Source: Fusarium oxysporum f. sp. lycopersici 4287
Lineage: Eukaryota; Ascomycota; Sordariomycetes; Hypocreales; Nectriaceae
Direction of reading: 5' to 3'
Assembly (NCBI RefSeq): GCF_000149955.1
Contig: NC_030990.1
Coordinates: 4,205,482-4,269,481 of the forward strand
DNA length: 64,000 nt
Below are positions 22,343-33,022 of this stretch, piece by piece. Within the stretch, counting starts at the first letter, position 1. The number at the start of each line of letters is the position of its first letter. The position numbers and the translations under genes are program-made. The notes under the pieces are model-generated. The model saw only the letters and a list, made by a program, of their open reading frames with translations. It was not told the origin of the DNA and made no database searches.

Positions 22343-23688
22343 TCACAGCTTGGCCTGCTCAGCTCTCGTCAACTTCCTCAAAGGAGGACCACCTCGACTA
22401 CCATCACCCTGCTTCACCATATCCTGCCCAGTTGGGGCTCGTAGCCTCCACTTATGCCTAAGCTCCTTGGGAGCCTTATTCTCAAAACAATCAACAACAT
22501 ACCGTCCGAGAACAGGAAGAAATTTGAAAGCACTACGTTATCGTCAGTATAACCTCACGTTAGATCTTGTAGAGTAACTCACTGTCCAGCACCACCCGTA
22601 GCGAGGAAAAGACCCTCGCGAACAGGATGGTGATCCACGATAAAGTCTCCCTCAGGCGTATCAGAGTACCAACAAAGCCGTGTTCTCAACCACTCCCGAT
22701 CCGCAACCTCAGGTACGAGATCTTGTAAACCCTCACGAAGAGCTTGCAGTGCATCTGCAGGTAAATAATTGGTTGTAGCGTTATTTCCGTCTCGTTTGGG
22801 AGATGATACCATTCGAGTTTGTCCGAGAGGATCTTTGACTTCAACTTCGGTAGCCCATCCATAGCCGTGACGAGCAATCTTAAGAATATGTGTCTTTGGT
22901 GTAGGTGGGAAGACAAAAACTCCTGTGCTGAGATTGATGATGACGGGCATGTCTTTGAGTCTCTCTGCTTCATCGGGGGTGAGGCGGATGAAGCCGACTG
23001 GCTGCCCAGAGCCTGATGAGGCGTGGCTGATTGGGAGGAGTCTGTTTGACCACGCGCCAGTGGCTATAATGACTTGTGCGGCAGGGATAGTGTCACCTTC
23101 GGCGACGTTGACGCCGGTGACTTTCTTGTCGTTGTAGCGTAGAGATAAAGCCCTGCCTCTTGCACCTGTGATGAACGACACACCGGCAAGAGAGCACTCG
23201 GTAGCCAATTGTTGTATACTAGACTCTGCATCCGCCCAGCCACCAGTCTTGTTGAAGTACGCCTTCTTGCCATCAAGCCGAGACTGAACAGCAGGGAATT
23301 GTTTTCGAATATCGTGTGCATTCTCATACTCCTCCAGTGTTCCACCAAGAGTCTTGTTCGACTCCTTACTCTGCTCAACAAAGGAGTTTCCAGAAGCATC
23401 GGTAAGCATCACAAAGCCCGACTGGTGGTAGTGCTGTGAATATTGACCGGTCCAACCATCAAGGGCTTCAGTCGCCATCTTGCCGTAGAAAGGATCAGCA
23501 TATTCCACGCGAATCACACGTGAAATATCAACACTGCTTCCGTCTATCACAGGTGGTAGATATCGATCGAGCACTGCGACATGTTGATAACCTCTCTTCT
23601 TGAGTTCAAGGGCTGTTGAAAGGCCAAAGACACCAGCGCCCACGATGACGATGGGCTCGTTCTTTGATGCAGGCGTTCTAGAAGTCAT
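22343..23688 (-). CDS. FAD-dependent amine oxidase, amadoriase/sarcosine-oxidase type
   Basis: A 431-residue flavoenzyme of the DAO/MSOX fold. The family oxidises N-substituted amino acids such as fructosyl amino acids, sarcosine, pipecolate or saccharopine, releasing H2O2. The intron is 22533-22582. The N-terminal dinucleotide motif is GAGVFG (about residues 17-22). RLCWYSDTPEGDF contains the cysteine that binds FAD covalently in this family. GGAGHAFKFLPVLGRY is the C-terminal flavin and active-site motif. Length is nearer fungal amadoriases (about 437) than bacterial sarcosine oxidase (about 390). The upstream frame stays open to 23847, but the ATG at 23688 places the FAD motif correctly. 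The C terminus is not a clear SKL-type peroxisomal signal. Exact substrate is undecided. Confidence 0.9.
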
Positions 23689-24177
23689 GTTGAAGTCAAG
23701 AAAATAGATACTAGTAGTAAAGTAATGGTCTGAAGAATAGAAAGAAAGAAACAACCAGCCCGTCTTATAGTAGACAAGCGACTTGTATAAGTCGATGTCT
23801 AAGACGGAAAATTGGTCTAAAACTCCGTGTCCAGAGGCATTGACCAATCGTGTTTCACCGTCTCTTCACCAACGGGCACGGAAAACTATCACGACAATTC
23901 TCCGGTCAACGACTCACTAATAACGCTATCACTAGATCAACTCTCCAAATCATGACATACGCCGAAGGGAAAAGCTCTGGAATTCGGTATCTTTTTAATA
24001 TGTAAAAAGACAGTATTTCGGAGTCATACGTTAACTTCTCCAACTTGAGTCACGTGCACTTTTTCCCTAGGTTAATGGTGGGCACGGAGAATCCGTGTCT
24101 CATCCTCTTCATCCCAACTACATATTGTATATACTTCCTCTGAATGCTTGTCCACCAGCCCCACTTTCGACTTCATA
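23689..24177. promoter_or_regulatory. Divergent promoter of amine oxidase and Zn2Cys6 regulator
   Basis: A 489-base region between the two start codons. The hexamer CACGGA or its complement occurs four times: TCCGTG at 23824, CACGGA at 23877, and both arms of a palindrome at 24083-24097. CGG cores are what Zn2Cys6 proteins usually bind, so local control by the adjacent regulator is inferred. Confidence 0.55.
24083..24097. promoter_or_regulatory. Candidate Zn2Cys6 operator, CACGGA-N3-TCCGTG
   Basis: A perfect 6-base inverted repeat around GAA, equivalent to CGG-N5-CCG. It lies 81-95 bases upstream of the regulator start and about 400 bases from the oxidase start. Inverted CGG triplets with fixed spacing are the standard site for dimeric Zn2Cys6 factors. 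Assignment to this protein is inference. Confidence 0.5.
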
Positions 24178-26447
24178 ATGACAGGTAATCCCGAATCATC
24201 CGTCCGGCGTGCGTGCGAGAGCTGTCGGTGAGTCGTATGATGTATTTACAAGGGTATCCTCTAATCTGGGAACAGACGGAAGAAGACGAGGTGTACTGGG
24301 GAACGACCTGTGTGCTCTTTTTGTGAGAGGTTAAATCAGCCTTGTGAATATTTGCCCAGGAATCGAGAGACTGTGAAGCGAAGGAGGAGGACTTCTAGAG
24401 CGTGAGTCATTACTTTGACTGAATGACTTGTCTTATGAGTGACCAGGAAACCGGGATCTAGGGATCGTGTTTCGAGTGTTGAGAATCGGGGTGATGAGAT
24501 ATATGATCTTATTCAGTGAGAAAGACCGAGATTTTACTGTTACTTCAATGACTAACAGGTGTAAAGTCATCCTCAAGCTGCCTCATCGAGCAATGGCTCA
24601 GCCTTGACTCCGGACTCCCTGCCGAGGCACACAAACAGGTCGGGATCTTTCGTCGAAAGCGCTTCAAGACGGATGAACAGAGTGAGCATTAACGATGAAG
24701 TCTCAGTATCTTGGTAAGCACCGCTCTGTGCCGTATAATCTGCACATAAACTCACAAAGCACCAGGCTTCCTTCAGCAACAGAGGCAAGACCATCGCCAG
24801 ATGCACTTGACCATGCAGTAGAAGAGTACCGAAGGCGGCTATACTTCCAGCCACTGCCTCTCTTCAATCCAGAAGGTCTGAGAGATCGAATTGAGAGATT
24901 TCCCATGTTTCTTCAATGGATCTTCTTAGCACTTGCGCTTTCAAATCTCCCTTATGATTCGAGCAGTGCGAAGGAAGCAGACTTAATCCACTCTCATGCG
25001 AGATCAGCGCGTGATATGGTACTTGAACTTGCCATGCGAGGAACAGCCCAGTTGGAAATCTCACAAGCTCTATGTCTCCTTGCTCTGGGTGACATTCTCG
25101 GTACCGATCCCAAATCCCTTTTGAGGATATCGCTAACTCGCTTGCAGAAGGAAGACCAGCATTGGCTTTAATGACAATTGGAGCAGCCAGCAGGCTCGAA
25201 CTCGTCCGCGGAGCAGGCTACTCAGAGTCTCCTCACAGCCCCCAAGGCGACGCCAGTCTCAGGTGTTACTGGAGTATTTTCATCCTCGAAAAGGGCTTCG
25301 CTCCTCGTTTCACCCTGCTCTCCCAAACGCACACCAAACCCGAATATCCTCGCAGCGCAAGAGAACCCTCACCGCCTGCATATTTAGGCGATGAAGAATA
25401 TGCGCCGGATCTCGAAAGTATTCGCGATGACTTGAGGACAGACCCTGGAATTACATCACATGCTGTACGCGCTGTGTCGTTCTGCGGTGATGTTATTTCA
25501 TACCTTCATGCGCTGCATATCGGAAAGGCTGATAACCCTGCTGATACGAATTCTAACTTTTACCAATTGACGAATACCCTGTATGATCTTGAGTCTAGAC
25601 TCGGTCATATACATTTCGTTCGCAACGTGGGCTTTTCGGAACGAACACCAGAGGAATTCGAAAGACACCGTGAGTACTGGGCGCCATGGCTTCTCTTCCA
25701 AATCACAGCGCACGCGACACAAGGATTATTAAATCATCCATTCATTCATCTCGTTACCCTTCGAAGAGCGAATCGACCTTCTCAACCGAGACTGTTCCTC
25801 CAACAAACTGTCGATCAAGCTATGTTTCACTCAGCTTGGGTAGCGCGCTTAGTCCAAACATGTATAGATCGTGGATTAATGGTGTATGATCCATTAATAG
25901 GCGATTTAGTCGCTGCGACAGCGACAATACCGTGGCTTTTCCAGTATGCGAGGGATGCCAAAGTCTCAGAAACTTCAAAGGAGAATTACAGAAAATGCAT
26001 CGAGTTTCTAGAGTCGATGCCTGATCCTTCACCGAGAAGTATACACAAGGTTCGTCAGAACACACCCAGCTGGGAAGCATGTGCTAACCTTGACAGCGAG
26101 AACTTTTACACCAACTACAAACAATGTCGAGTCAAGCCCAGGATAACAACATGATTAGTTTTCAGCCTTCCAAGATCTGGCAACTCATCGACTCTGATAT
26201 CATGGACGCTGTAGCACCGCAGCCTACGGTTGATGGTACGCAGGGCGGTCAATCTGATGCTTCAAAGACAACCGTTAGTGTGCAAACGACTTTTGTTCAC
26301 CCTGTTGGTGAAAGACGAACGGATCAACGACAGACTTCGCTGGGCGATTCGATGACTGCTGATATTTATGAAGGGTTGGAGCAGTATTCTCTTGATAGTA
26401 TATTCTCGCAGCCTATGTTTATCGACCATGCATGGCTGCATGTATGA
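24178..26447 (+). CDS. Zn2Cys6 fungal transcription factor
   Basis: A 661-residue regulator in seven exons. Introns are 24228-24275, 24402-24446, 24516-24566, 24714-24759, 25101-25147 and 26050-26096, and all phases agree. The binuclear zinc cluster C-x2-C-x6-C-x6-C-x2-C-x6-C is complete at residues 13-40, with the usual basic RRKKTR. Ser-rich linkers and a basic stretch follow. The middle-homology (fungal_trans) region covers about residues 150-540. The intron 3 acceptor is the less favoured AAAG at 24566, because the nearer ACAG gives a stop. The gene is divergent from an amine oxidase and may regulate it and itself. Confidence 0.9.
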
Positions 26448-26512
26448 AGAATATTAGATAATTAAATGATAATGGATCATCTATGCATCCCACTAGAACT
26501 GTCTTCTTTGGC

Positions 26513-28326
26513 CTATGATGCCCATCTCTGCACAAATTCATCCTTCTTCACACTCTTCGCCAACGCCTTCTTGGCAACAACACCATCCAACTTCTCCTTA
26601 ACCTTGTCCACCTCTTGGCTTAACACATCAATTGACCCTTCAAACTCCGGATCAACCATTTTAATCTCCCCAAACGGACTCTCAGCCAATACACTATCGC
26701 GCAAAAGCTGAATCGCCAATCTAGCATCGTCCAACCTAGAAGTAACGCTCGTCTCAAAGCTATCCTGTGCATTGCGCACCACATCTGTAGTTTTGCCAGA
26801 TCTTTCGGTGAACGCTTTGTTCAAAGCGGATACTTGGTCTTGGATGGAAGCTTCTTCTGCGTCTGGTAGTGAAAGCGCCAAGTCACGGAGAAGAGCTTCG
26901 ATTGCAGGTTCGTCGAGAATGCCGGATGAGCGACGTCGGTTATTGTTGCCGCGACGGGCACCGTCTGTATTGGCGCGCATACGAATTGGTGAGGGGTTCC
27001 GAATGGGAGATGCTGGCATAGCGGCTCTGATAGATTTCTTCTTTTCGGGGGATAGCGAGGCAGATACTTCTGCTTTGGCTGTGGCGATGATGGAAGATGC
27101 TGCTGCGTTGTGGGATTTGAGAGTTTCGACACGGTCGGTCAGGAGTGTTATTCTTTCTACAAGATAGTCGAGACACTCGTTGACCTAGACAGTATTAGCG
27201 ACACGAAAAATATGGTGTTAGAATGCACGCACGTAAGAAACTGCTACAGCTGAGCGGTGTATGCTCTGTCCACTCTGGGCATTCGTAGACTTCAACGCTG
27301 GTTCCAAATGCTGCTGTTCAGCAGACATTTGTGCAACAGGCAAGATCTCCGAGTACAGCGACTCGAGCTCTTCCTCGAGAGCTTTGACGTCTTCTTGAGT
27401 AGCAGCCTTGACATCTCCCGAGCGCTCCGCCGCAAGGATAGCCTCCAGATAGATTCTATCCAGTCTCGTCCTCAGAGTCTCAACAGTCGTCTTGATCAAC
27501 CTGCTCAAATTAGAACAGATCAATACAATGATAAGCGGAGGACTTACCTCATACAAGTCTCCCTCAATTTCTCGATCGTCTTCTCCTCCTCTGGATCCTG
27601 CTGATCAAGTTCCCACCCAAGCTTCTGCAAACTCGACAGTAACTTATCATCAGACTGAAACACCGTATCGACCGTCTTCTTAAGATTCGATCGCGAGTCT
27701 TTAGCAATCTGCTCCAGATCTGCAACACGATACTCCAAGCTCTGTGCCTCACCATCAACCTACACCACATTAGCAACTTCATCTCAAACGGCCTTGGACT
27801 AGTCTGTGTTACCTCAAACACCAATTTCTTCAAGGCATGTTTCGTCTTATTAAGACGCGCTTCTTCAAGATCCCTCCTCTGACTCTCCGCCTCATCACGT
27901 TTCTTAACCAATCTCGCCAACGCATCACGCTGCTGCTTCAACGTCTCAGTCTGCTTCGATATCGTAGCAGTCGACCTATTCAGCTCTTCAATCGCCGCAC
28001 GAATATCATCCTCATTCACCGCCTGCACCTCTCCCAAATCATGCAGATCCGCTAATCTGTCAACCTGCCCGCTCTTATCAAGCGCAGTATACCTATAAAC
28101 CCCCCCTCATCAGCATTAACATAAACAGATACACAAAAGTAACGACTCACAGGGCCAGCTCATCACCCGTGAGGAGGTGATCGCTCGCGAGATGCAGATT
28201 CGCCCAGTCCACGAATGAAGCGTCTGATAGGGCGTGTTGCACGTCTTCCTTGGAGGCGGGGATGCCGTACGCGCGGGCTGCCTTTAGAAGCAGGGCTTCT
28301 GCGCGGTGCTTGGGGCTGAGATCCAT
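26513..28326 (-). CDS. HAUS3-like augmin complex subunit (coiled coil)
   Basis: A 535-residue, mostly alpha-helical protein in five exons. Introns are 28093-28150, 27760-27812, 27501-27547 and 27185-27232. The N terminus (ASFVDWANLHL, then LLTGDELALYTALDKSG) resembles the HAUS3 N-terminal domain pattern of animal augmin. Long heptad-rich coiled coils follow (about 75-175, 185-300, 390-450). A basic, proline-containing linker with repeated SPIR motifs sits near residues 360-395. Augmin recruits gamma-tubulin to existing spindle microtubules. In fungi it is best known from Aspergillus. The gene model is strong. The family call rests on a short motif and overall coiled-coil layout, so other spindle or kinetochore coiled-coil proteins remain possible. 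Confidence 0.68.
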
Positions 28327-29931
28327 TTTGGACCTGTGGAATAGCGAGGTGGCGTTTTTGAAGTAACAGTGATGGGGTGGTACAGCTAACGTTTTGTTTC
28401 CAGGGTTGATTGAGTAGCGGTGTTGATGATGACACAAGTCGTCCCTGGGGAAAGATGGAGATGTTGCTGAGTACGATGAATAGAGATTGGTGTTGTGGAC
28501 GATACCGACTCAGTCAGACGGTGCACTGAGCCCCAAGTGGATTTGTCCACCCAAGCAAATAAATCCAGCTGAGAATAGAAAAACAAACAAGAATACGAGC
28601 AATTGGCTTTCAAATCGGTTCACTCAAACGTCAATGCCGTGCCGTGCCGTCGTGGTGATGCTCAAGATAACCTCATATTCAAACAAAACAAACGCCCAGA
28701 CGTTAAATGTCGGCCCAAAGATCCCGGGCGGTCAAACAACCCCTGAGCCTCGCGCGGCACTTTTTTTCCAGTGGACGTACACCTAAAGACCAGTGAAGGC
28801 GGGGCTAGCGTGCCACAGCATCTACAGCGCATCTTGCGTGAGGCAAGCTTCCACGGACATTTTGATGCTCTTTACAAGAGGCGATTATTGGTGAAGAGAG
28901 AAATGTCTTGAGATAGCAACGGTTGTGCATGCATTCAGGTCGTTTAATGCAGGGGAGATGTCCTGTTGATACACTACCATTGCAAGACACGACAGCATCA
29001 CTATCTTCAGAATGGTTTGACAAGATACTTTTATGCAAGTCTCAGAGATCAGCTTATACAAATAAAAAAAATAAAAAAATAGCTTAACAAACACTTGGGA
29101 TCCATCATACTCGTCATATGCATATCTCATACGTCCCCCCCCTCATCCGTTTGAACCTCTCATCCCACGTCCCCCGGCATCGTCCTCCCTGTCGTGACCA
29201 AGAAATCGTCACCATCTGAGCAAATCTTCCAACCTCATACATCCAATGCTCATCTGTACATCAACCCCTCACGGGGAATAGAGTCATGTTCCAACCTATT
29301 TCTGGCCCTATCTATAATGAAGTTTTGTCAAACAACCCTCGTAGCGGGAAAAGAAATGATACAAGATCGAAGAACACCTTTCAAACGAGACGGTCTGGAT
29401 TCAGGGTGCAGTCCCGTTCTTCCCGTTGAATGTGTCAAACTGACGCAAACAAAATATCATATGCAGCCAATCTGACATGGTCAGAGGTGGTCCAATTCCT
29501 CCAGACATGCTCGGTAACAGACCGATCTAGATTGGAGATATGTCGGGTCCCTACATCATCTTTCCAAAAAGAGCTGCACACGTCAACAGATAGAACGATA
29601 ATATGTTTCAAACAGACCTGTAACTGTGAATATGTGGCCTTCAAATGCAGAATACGCTCTGCCAGTGCAAACCGCCAGCCAGCTTGGCCTTGTCACTGTC
29701 AACACTTCTGCCCCCAATTCACCCATTTTCCAATCCCTCTTTTCCTTTTTCAACATATCTCGCTTGTCCCTCGAACCCTTTTTAAACAATCACCCTTCCG
29801 CAAGTCGCGAAAGGGGTGTATTGTATCTTCATGTGTAACGCCTCCAAAACCGCCGACCCTGTGCTTCTTCACCCTCACCAACCTGGCTGTGCTCATCACG
29901 TCGACGTTGCAGTTGCAGTTGCAGTTGCACC
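28327..29931. other. Divergent intergenic region, 1.6 kb
   Basis: The promoter region between the HAUS3-like gene and the LrgB-like gene. The last few hundred bases are pyrimidine-rich and likely leader sequence. No gene is recognised. Confidence 0.55.
29906..29929. repeat. Tandem GTTGCA hexamer, four copies
   Basis: Four perfect copies of GTTGCA end two bases before the LrgB-like start codon. It would lie in the 5' leader of that mRNA. Confidence 0.85.
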
Positions 29932-31896
29932 ATGACTACTACCATTAGAAACAACGTTTCTGAAATCCTCCGCTGTCTCAGACCCTCAAATGAAGCTCGC
30001 AATCCGCTCCTCTCGAGGCCATCATGGATCAACTCCCCACAATCACTGTTTCAAGCAGCCCTAGACATGTCGCTATCAGATCTCTGGAGGACGCGATTCA
30101 TCACCGTCGCCAGCAATGTGCTGGAGTTTGGCTGGGTCGTCGTCGTCTATCTCATGAGCGAGGTGATCATATGGGGTTCGAGTAGGGCGTTGACTCCTGT
30201 GCATCTCGAGTTCTTCTCCTCTATTTTTGGAATGGTTCTGACATTTTGCTTCATGGCTGCGGCCTACCTCTGCTTCGCAGATGTTGATGGTGTGTATCGA
30301 AGGCACATCAAATCCAAGGTAAGTGAACACGATTCTCCATAACGGCAGCACTAACTTTCGTTTGAGGTCGACTTCATCAATGTTCATCTTGGCTTGGGCT
30401 TTCCAATTCCTCTCATGATGCTCAACCAGAGCGACATTCTCAGCGGCCGCGATATCGGCTGCGTCATCGGCAACTTTGGTATGTTTCAGTGCAAAAACTC
30501 CTTGAAAACTTTTCTTATCGTCACTCCAGTAATCACCAACCTTGCTTCTTGGGCCATGATCTTTGCCCTCTCGCTTCTCGTTATGAGCTGTGTGGCTCGA
30601 ATGACTGGTCAAGTGCCCGACGACGTTTGCCTTCCGCAGCCTATTACAGGAACTCCTCCCCGGATCGAAACCAGCTGGCTCTCCGACTCAACTCTGGACC
30701 AAGGACAACAGCGTATGTTTGGCCGTCGCGAAAAGGTAGCAAACCCGCCGAGAGCCGGGCCGGACGAAGCAACCTCAGCAACAGCCAGCCAACGATCATC
30801 CATTGTTTCCAAGGATCCGGTTCCGGTGTCACAGCTTTGGCACTTTTGGATGTCTAACTTCCCACTGATCGCATCGTCTCTCGCCATCTTCGTGATTGGA
30901 GCACCAGTAGCTGTCGCCACCAACGATGACCGCGTCCTTGATGGTTGCGTTCTCTGGTTCGTCTGGGTGCTGACACTGCGACTCCAACGAGCCCTCAAGG
31001 CCTCTCAAGTTTGCACCGACCTGTCGAGGCTCAAGAACACGATGGTCACGCTTATGAATCCTGTCCTGTTCACGACCCTCTTCATGACGGCATATACCCG
31101 AGCCAAAGCGGGCGCATATGGCTACGGCAGCATAGACAAAGTACTGCGCGATTTCAGCGGAGGGACGCCCCTTTATGTCCTTTGGACCTCTGTGGCAACT
31201 GGAAAACCCCTTTCGGATGGACGAAGCCCTTGGTTTGGCGCCGGTGACGCTGCACTTTCGGTCCTCGAATGCGGAATTCTGATATGGGGGTTTAAGCTAT
31301 ACGAATGCCAACGACAGCTCTTCAGTCTCGCCGGTTTCCTCACTATCATCCTGGCAATGGCGGCCGCAGCTGGAAACGTCTTCTTGTCAGTCCTGGGAGG
31401 GAAGCTTGTCGGTCTAAACGCACCCGCAGCGCTGGCATTCGCTGCACGAAGCACAACTTTGGCACTTGCCAAACCGGCCATGGAAGCACTTGGTGGAAAT
31501 CTCGGTGTGAATGCTGCCCTCGTGGTAAGCAATGGAATCCTTGGTCAACTTTGCTACCCGTTTGTACTCGACAAACTAGGCGTCAGACGAGAAGACCGTT
31601 TCTCCCGTTCAAGCGTCAACATTTCCGACTCCGACGGCAGGGTCTCACGTCTGAGCCTGAAGCCTCTTCTGAGAACAGCTCAAAAGGATTTGCCAAGTGG
31701 CGATGATCCCTTTACAATCTCAGCAGGGATCACGGTTGGTATCAACGGCGCAGCCATGGGCGTGTCGTATCTGTACGAGACTAGAAGTCGCGCTGCTCCG
31801 TACGCTGCTCTTGCTATGACAGTATCCGGTGTCATGACGGTGGTTTTCACAACTGTCGAGCCTTTCAAAAGTGCTGTGTTGGGTTTGGCCAGCTGA
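29932..31896 (+). CDS. LrgB-like membrane protein (CidB/LrgB, plant PLGG1 family)
   Basis: About 621 residues in three exons (introns 30319-30366 and 30479-30529). The N-terminal third has several spans in the position of the LrgA-like half. A polar Ser-rich loop (about residues 195-255) follows, then the LrgB domain. The conserved LrgB end is clear: ARSTTLALAKPAMEALGG, then ITVGINGAAMG, then the RAAPYAALAMTVSGVMTVV segment. The fused LrgA-LrgB layout matches plant PLGG1, a plastid glycolate/glycerate carrier, while bacterial relatives act in holin-like or pyruvate transport. The role in fungi is not established. Intron 2 is 51 nt, in frame and stop-free, so a 638-residue retained form is possible. 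Confidence 0.85.
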
Positions 31897-32249
31897 AGAG
31901 AGACGGCCATAGAATCTCGGCGAGGATAGACGTGGTAACGTTCGTGACCTGGTGTTTAGAGTTATATACTTGCTAGGAAGACGGATACAAAGACAAAGAG
32001 CAAGTCTGGTAGAAGCCAGTTGTGGCTGGGTACTGTAGATACTTAGACATGGAAGAATAATGTAGACCCTCAAGATTCAAAAGACTGCCACTCTCACTGA
32101 AGTTTGAAAATATGACGTCCAAGTCAACCACATATATATCACTTCAACAGATATCGACAAATGCGATCGGGAGGTATTGCGCGAAGACGTCAACGATACG
32201 CTCTGCTTTGTCAATTTACAAAATTTGTCAATTATATATACTTTTCAGT
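31897..32249. other. Intergenic between convergent genes
   Basis: About 350 AT-rich bases at the ends of the LrgB-like and ESS1 genes. No gene is seen. Confidence 0.6.
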
Positions 32250-33022
32250 TTATTCCAGGCTGGGGAAAGTCAGTCAATAATAAGCTCAAACCACAGACAT
32301 TAGACTTACCGCTCAATCAAGTGAAGGCCGCTAGCTGTCTCCACAATTCCGCTCATCTGGCCAGGCTGGAGGCCAAAGGAAGCATCTTCAAACTCCTTCT
32401 GCATGTCTCCCTTGCCAAAGTATCCGAGGTCGCCTCGCTTACGGGCAGAAGAGCAGTCGGATTCGGTGAGAGCGAGCTCACCAAGTGTGATACTACCAGA
32501 CTTGATCTTTTGCTCGTGGTCCTGGATGATCTCAAGAGCCTCCTCCTTGGTGCGCGTAATCTCAGCCTGCAGCCAATTGTGTTAGTCAGCGATCAATGCG
32601 ACTGTCGCATATGGTGGTCGGGTATGCGCACCTCTCTCCAGCTGCTGGGTCGTCGGCTGTCGCGATGCTTGACTAGTAGATGAGCAGCGCGAATCTTGCC
32701 CTCGGGAACACCAGCGACGGCACCGGGACGAGAGCCGGCGCTGTGGTTAGTAGCCATATAATGCTTAAGTTTCTCGGTGTCGGTGCCGGAGGGAGGTTCC
32801 CATCGTGAGAGCTTCTCGGCAGAGTTGAAGTAGTAGGGGAGGTTCTTGGAGTTGGAGTGTCGGACCTCCCAGCCCGGAGGAAGACCAGTGTCAGCCTGTA
32901 GTGTAAATGTTAGACGAGGAATTGAGTCTGTGAGTTGATTGACGCAGCCAAGAGAGGGGGCGACGAGCGGTCTTGAAGGATCTGCGACGTTTGTCGAGGC
33001 TTGCTGTTGAGCTGCTTACCAT
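32250..33022 (-). CDS. ESS1: Peptidyl-prolyl cis-trans isomerase, Pin1/Ess1 type
   Basis: A 177-residue parvulin that isomerises phospho-Ser/Thr-Pro bonds, chiefly in the RNA polymerase II C-terminal domain, in the nucleus. Four exons: exon 1 is the ATG alone, and the last exon is 10 nt encoding the end of RLE. Introns are 32896-33019, 32567-32631 and 32260-32309. The WW domain ([10 protein letters not shown] to RWEPP, about residues 6-37) is followed by a linker and the parvulin domain. The latter has [15 protein letters not shown] with the phosphate-binding basic loop, [11 protein letters not shown], and the closing [10 protein letters not shown]. Length matches Pin1 (163) and yeast Ess1 (170). 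Phase agreement and the exact family N and C termini support the odd exons. Confidence 0.94.
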
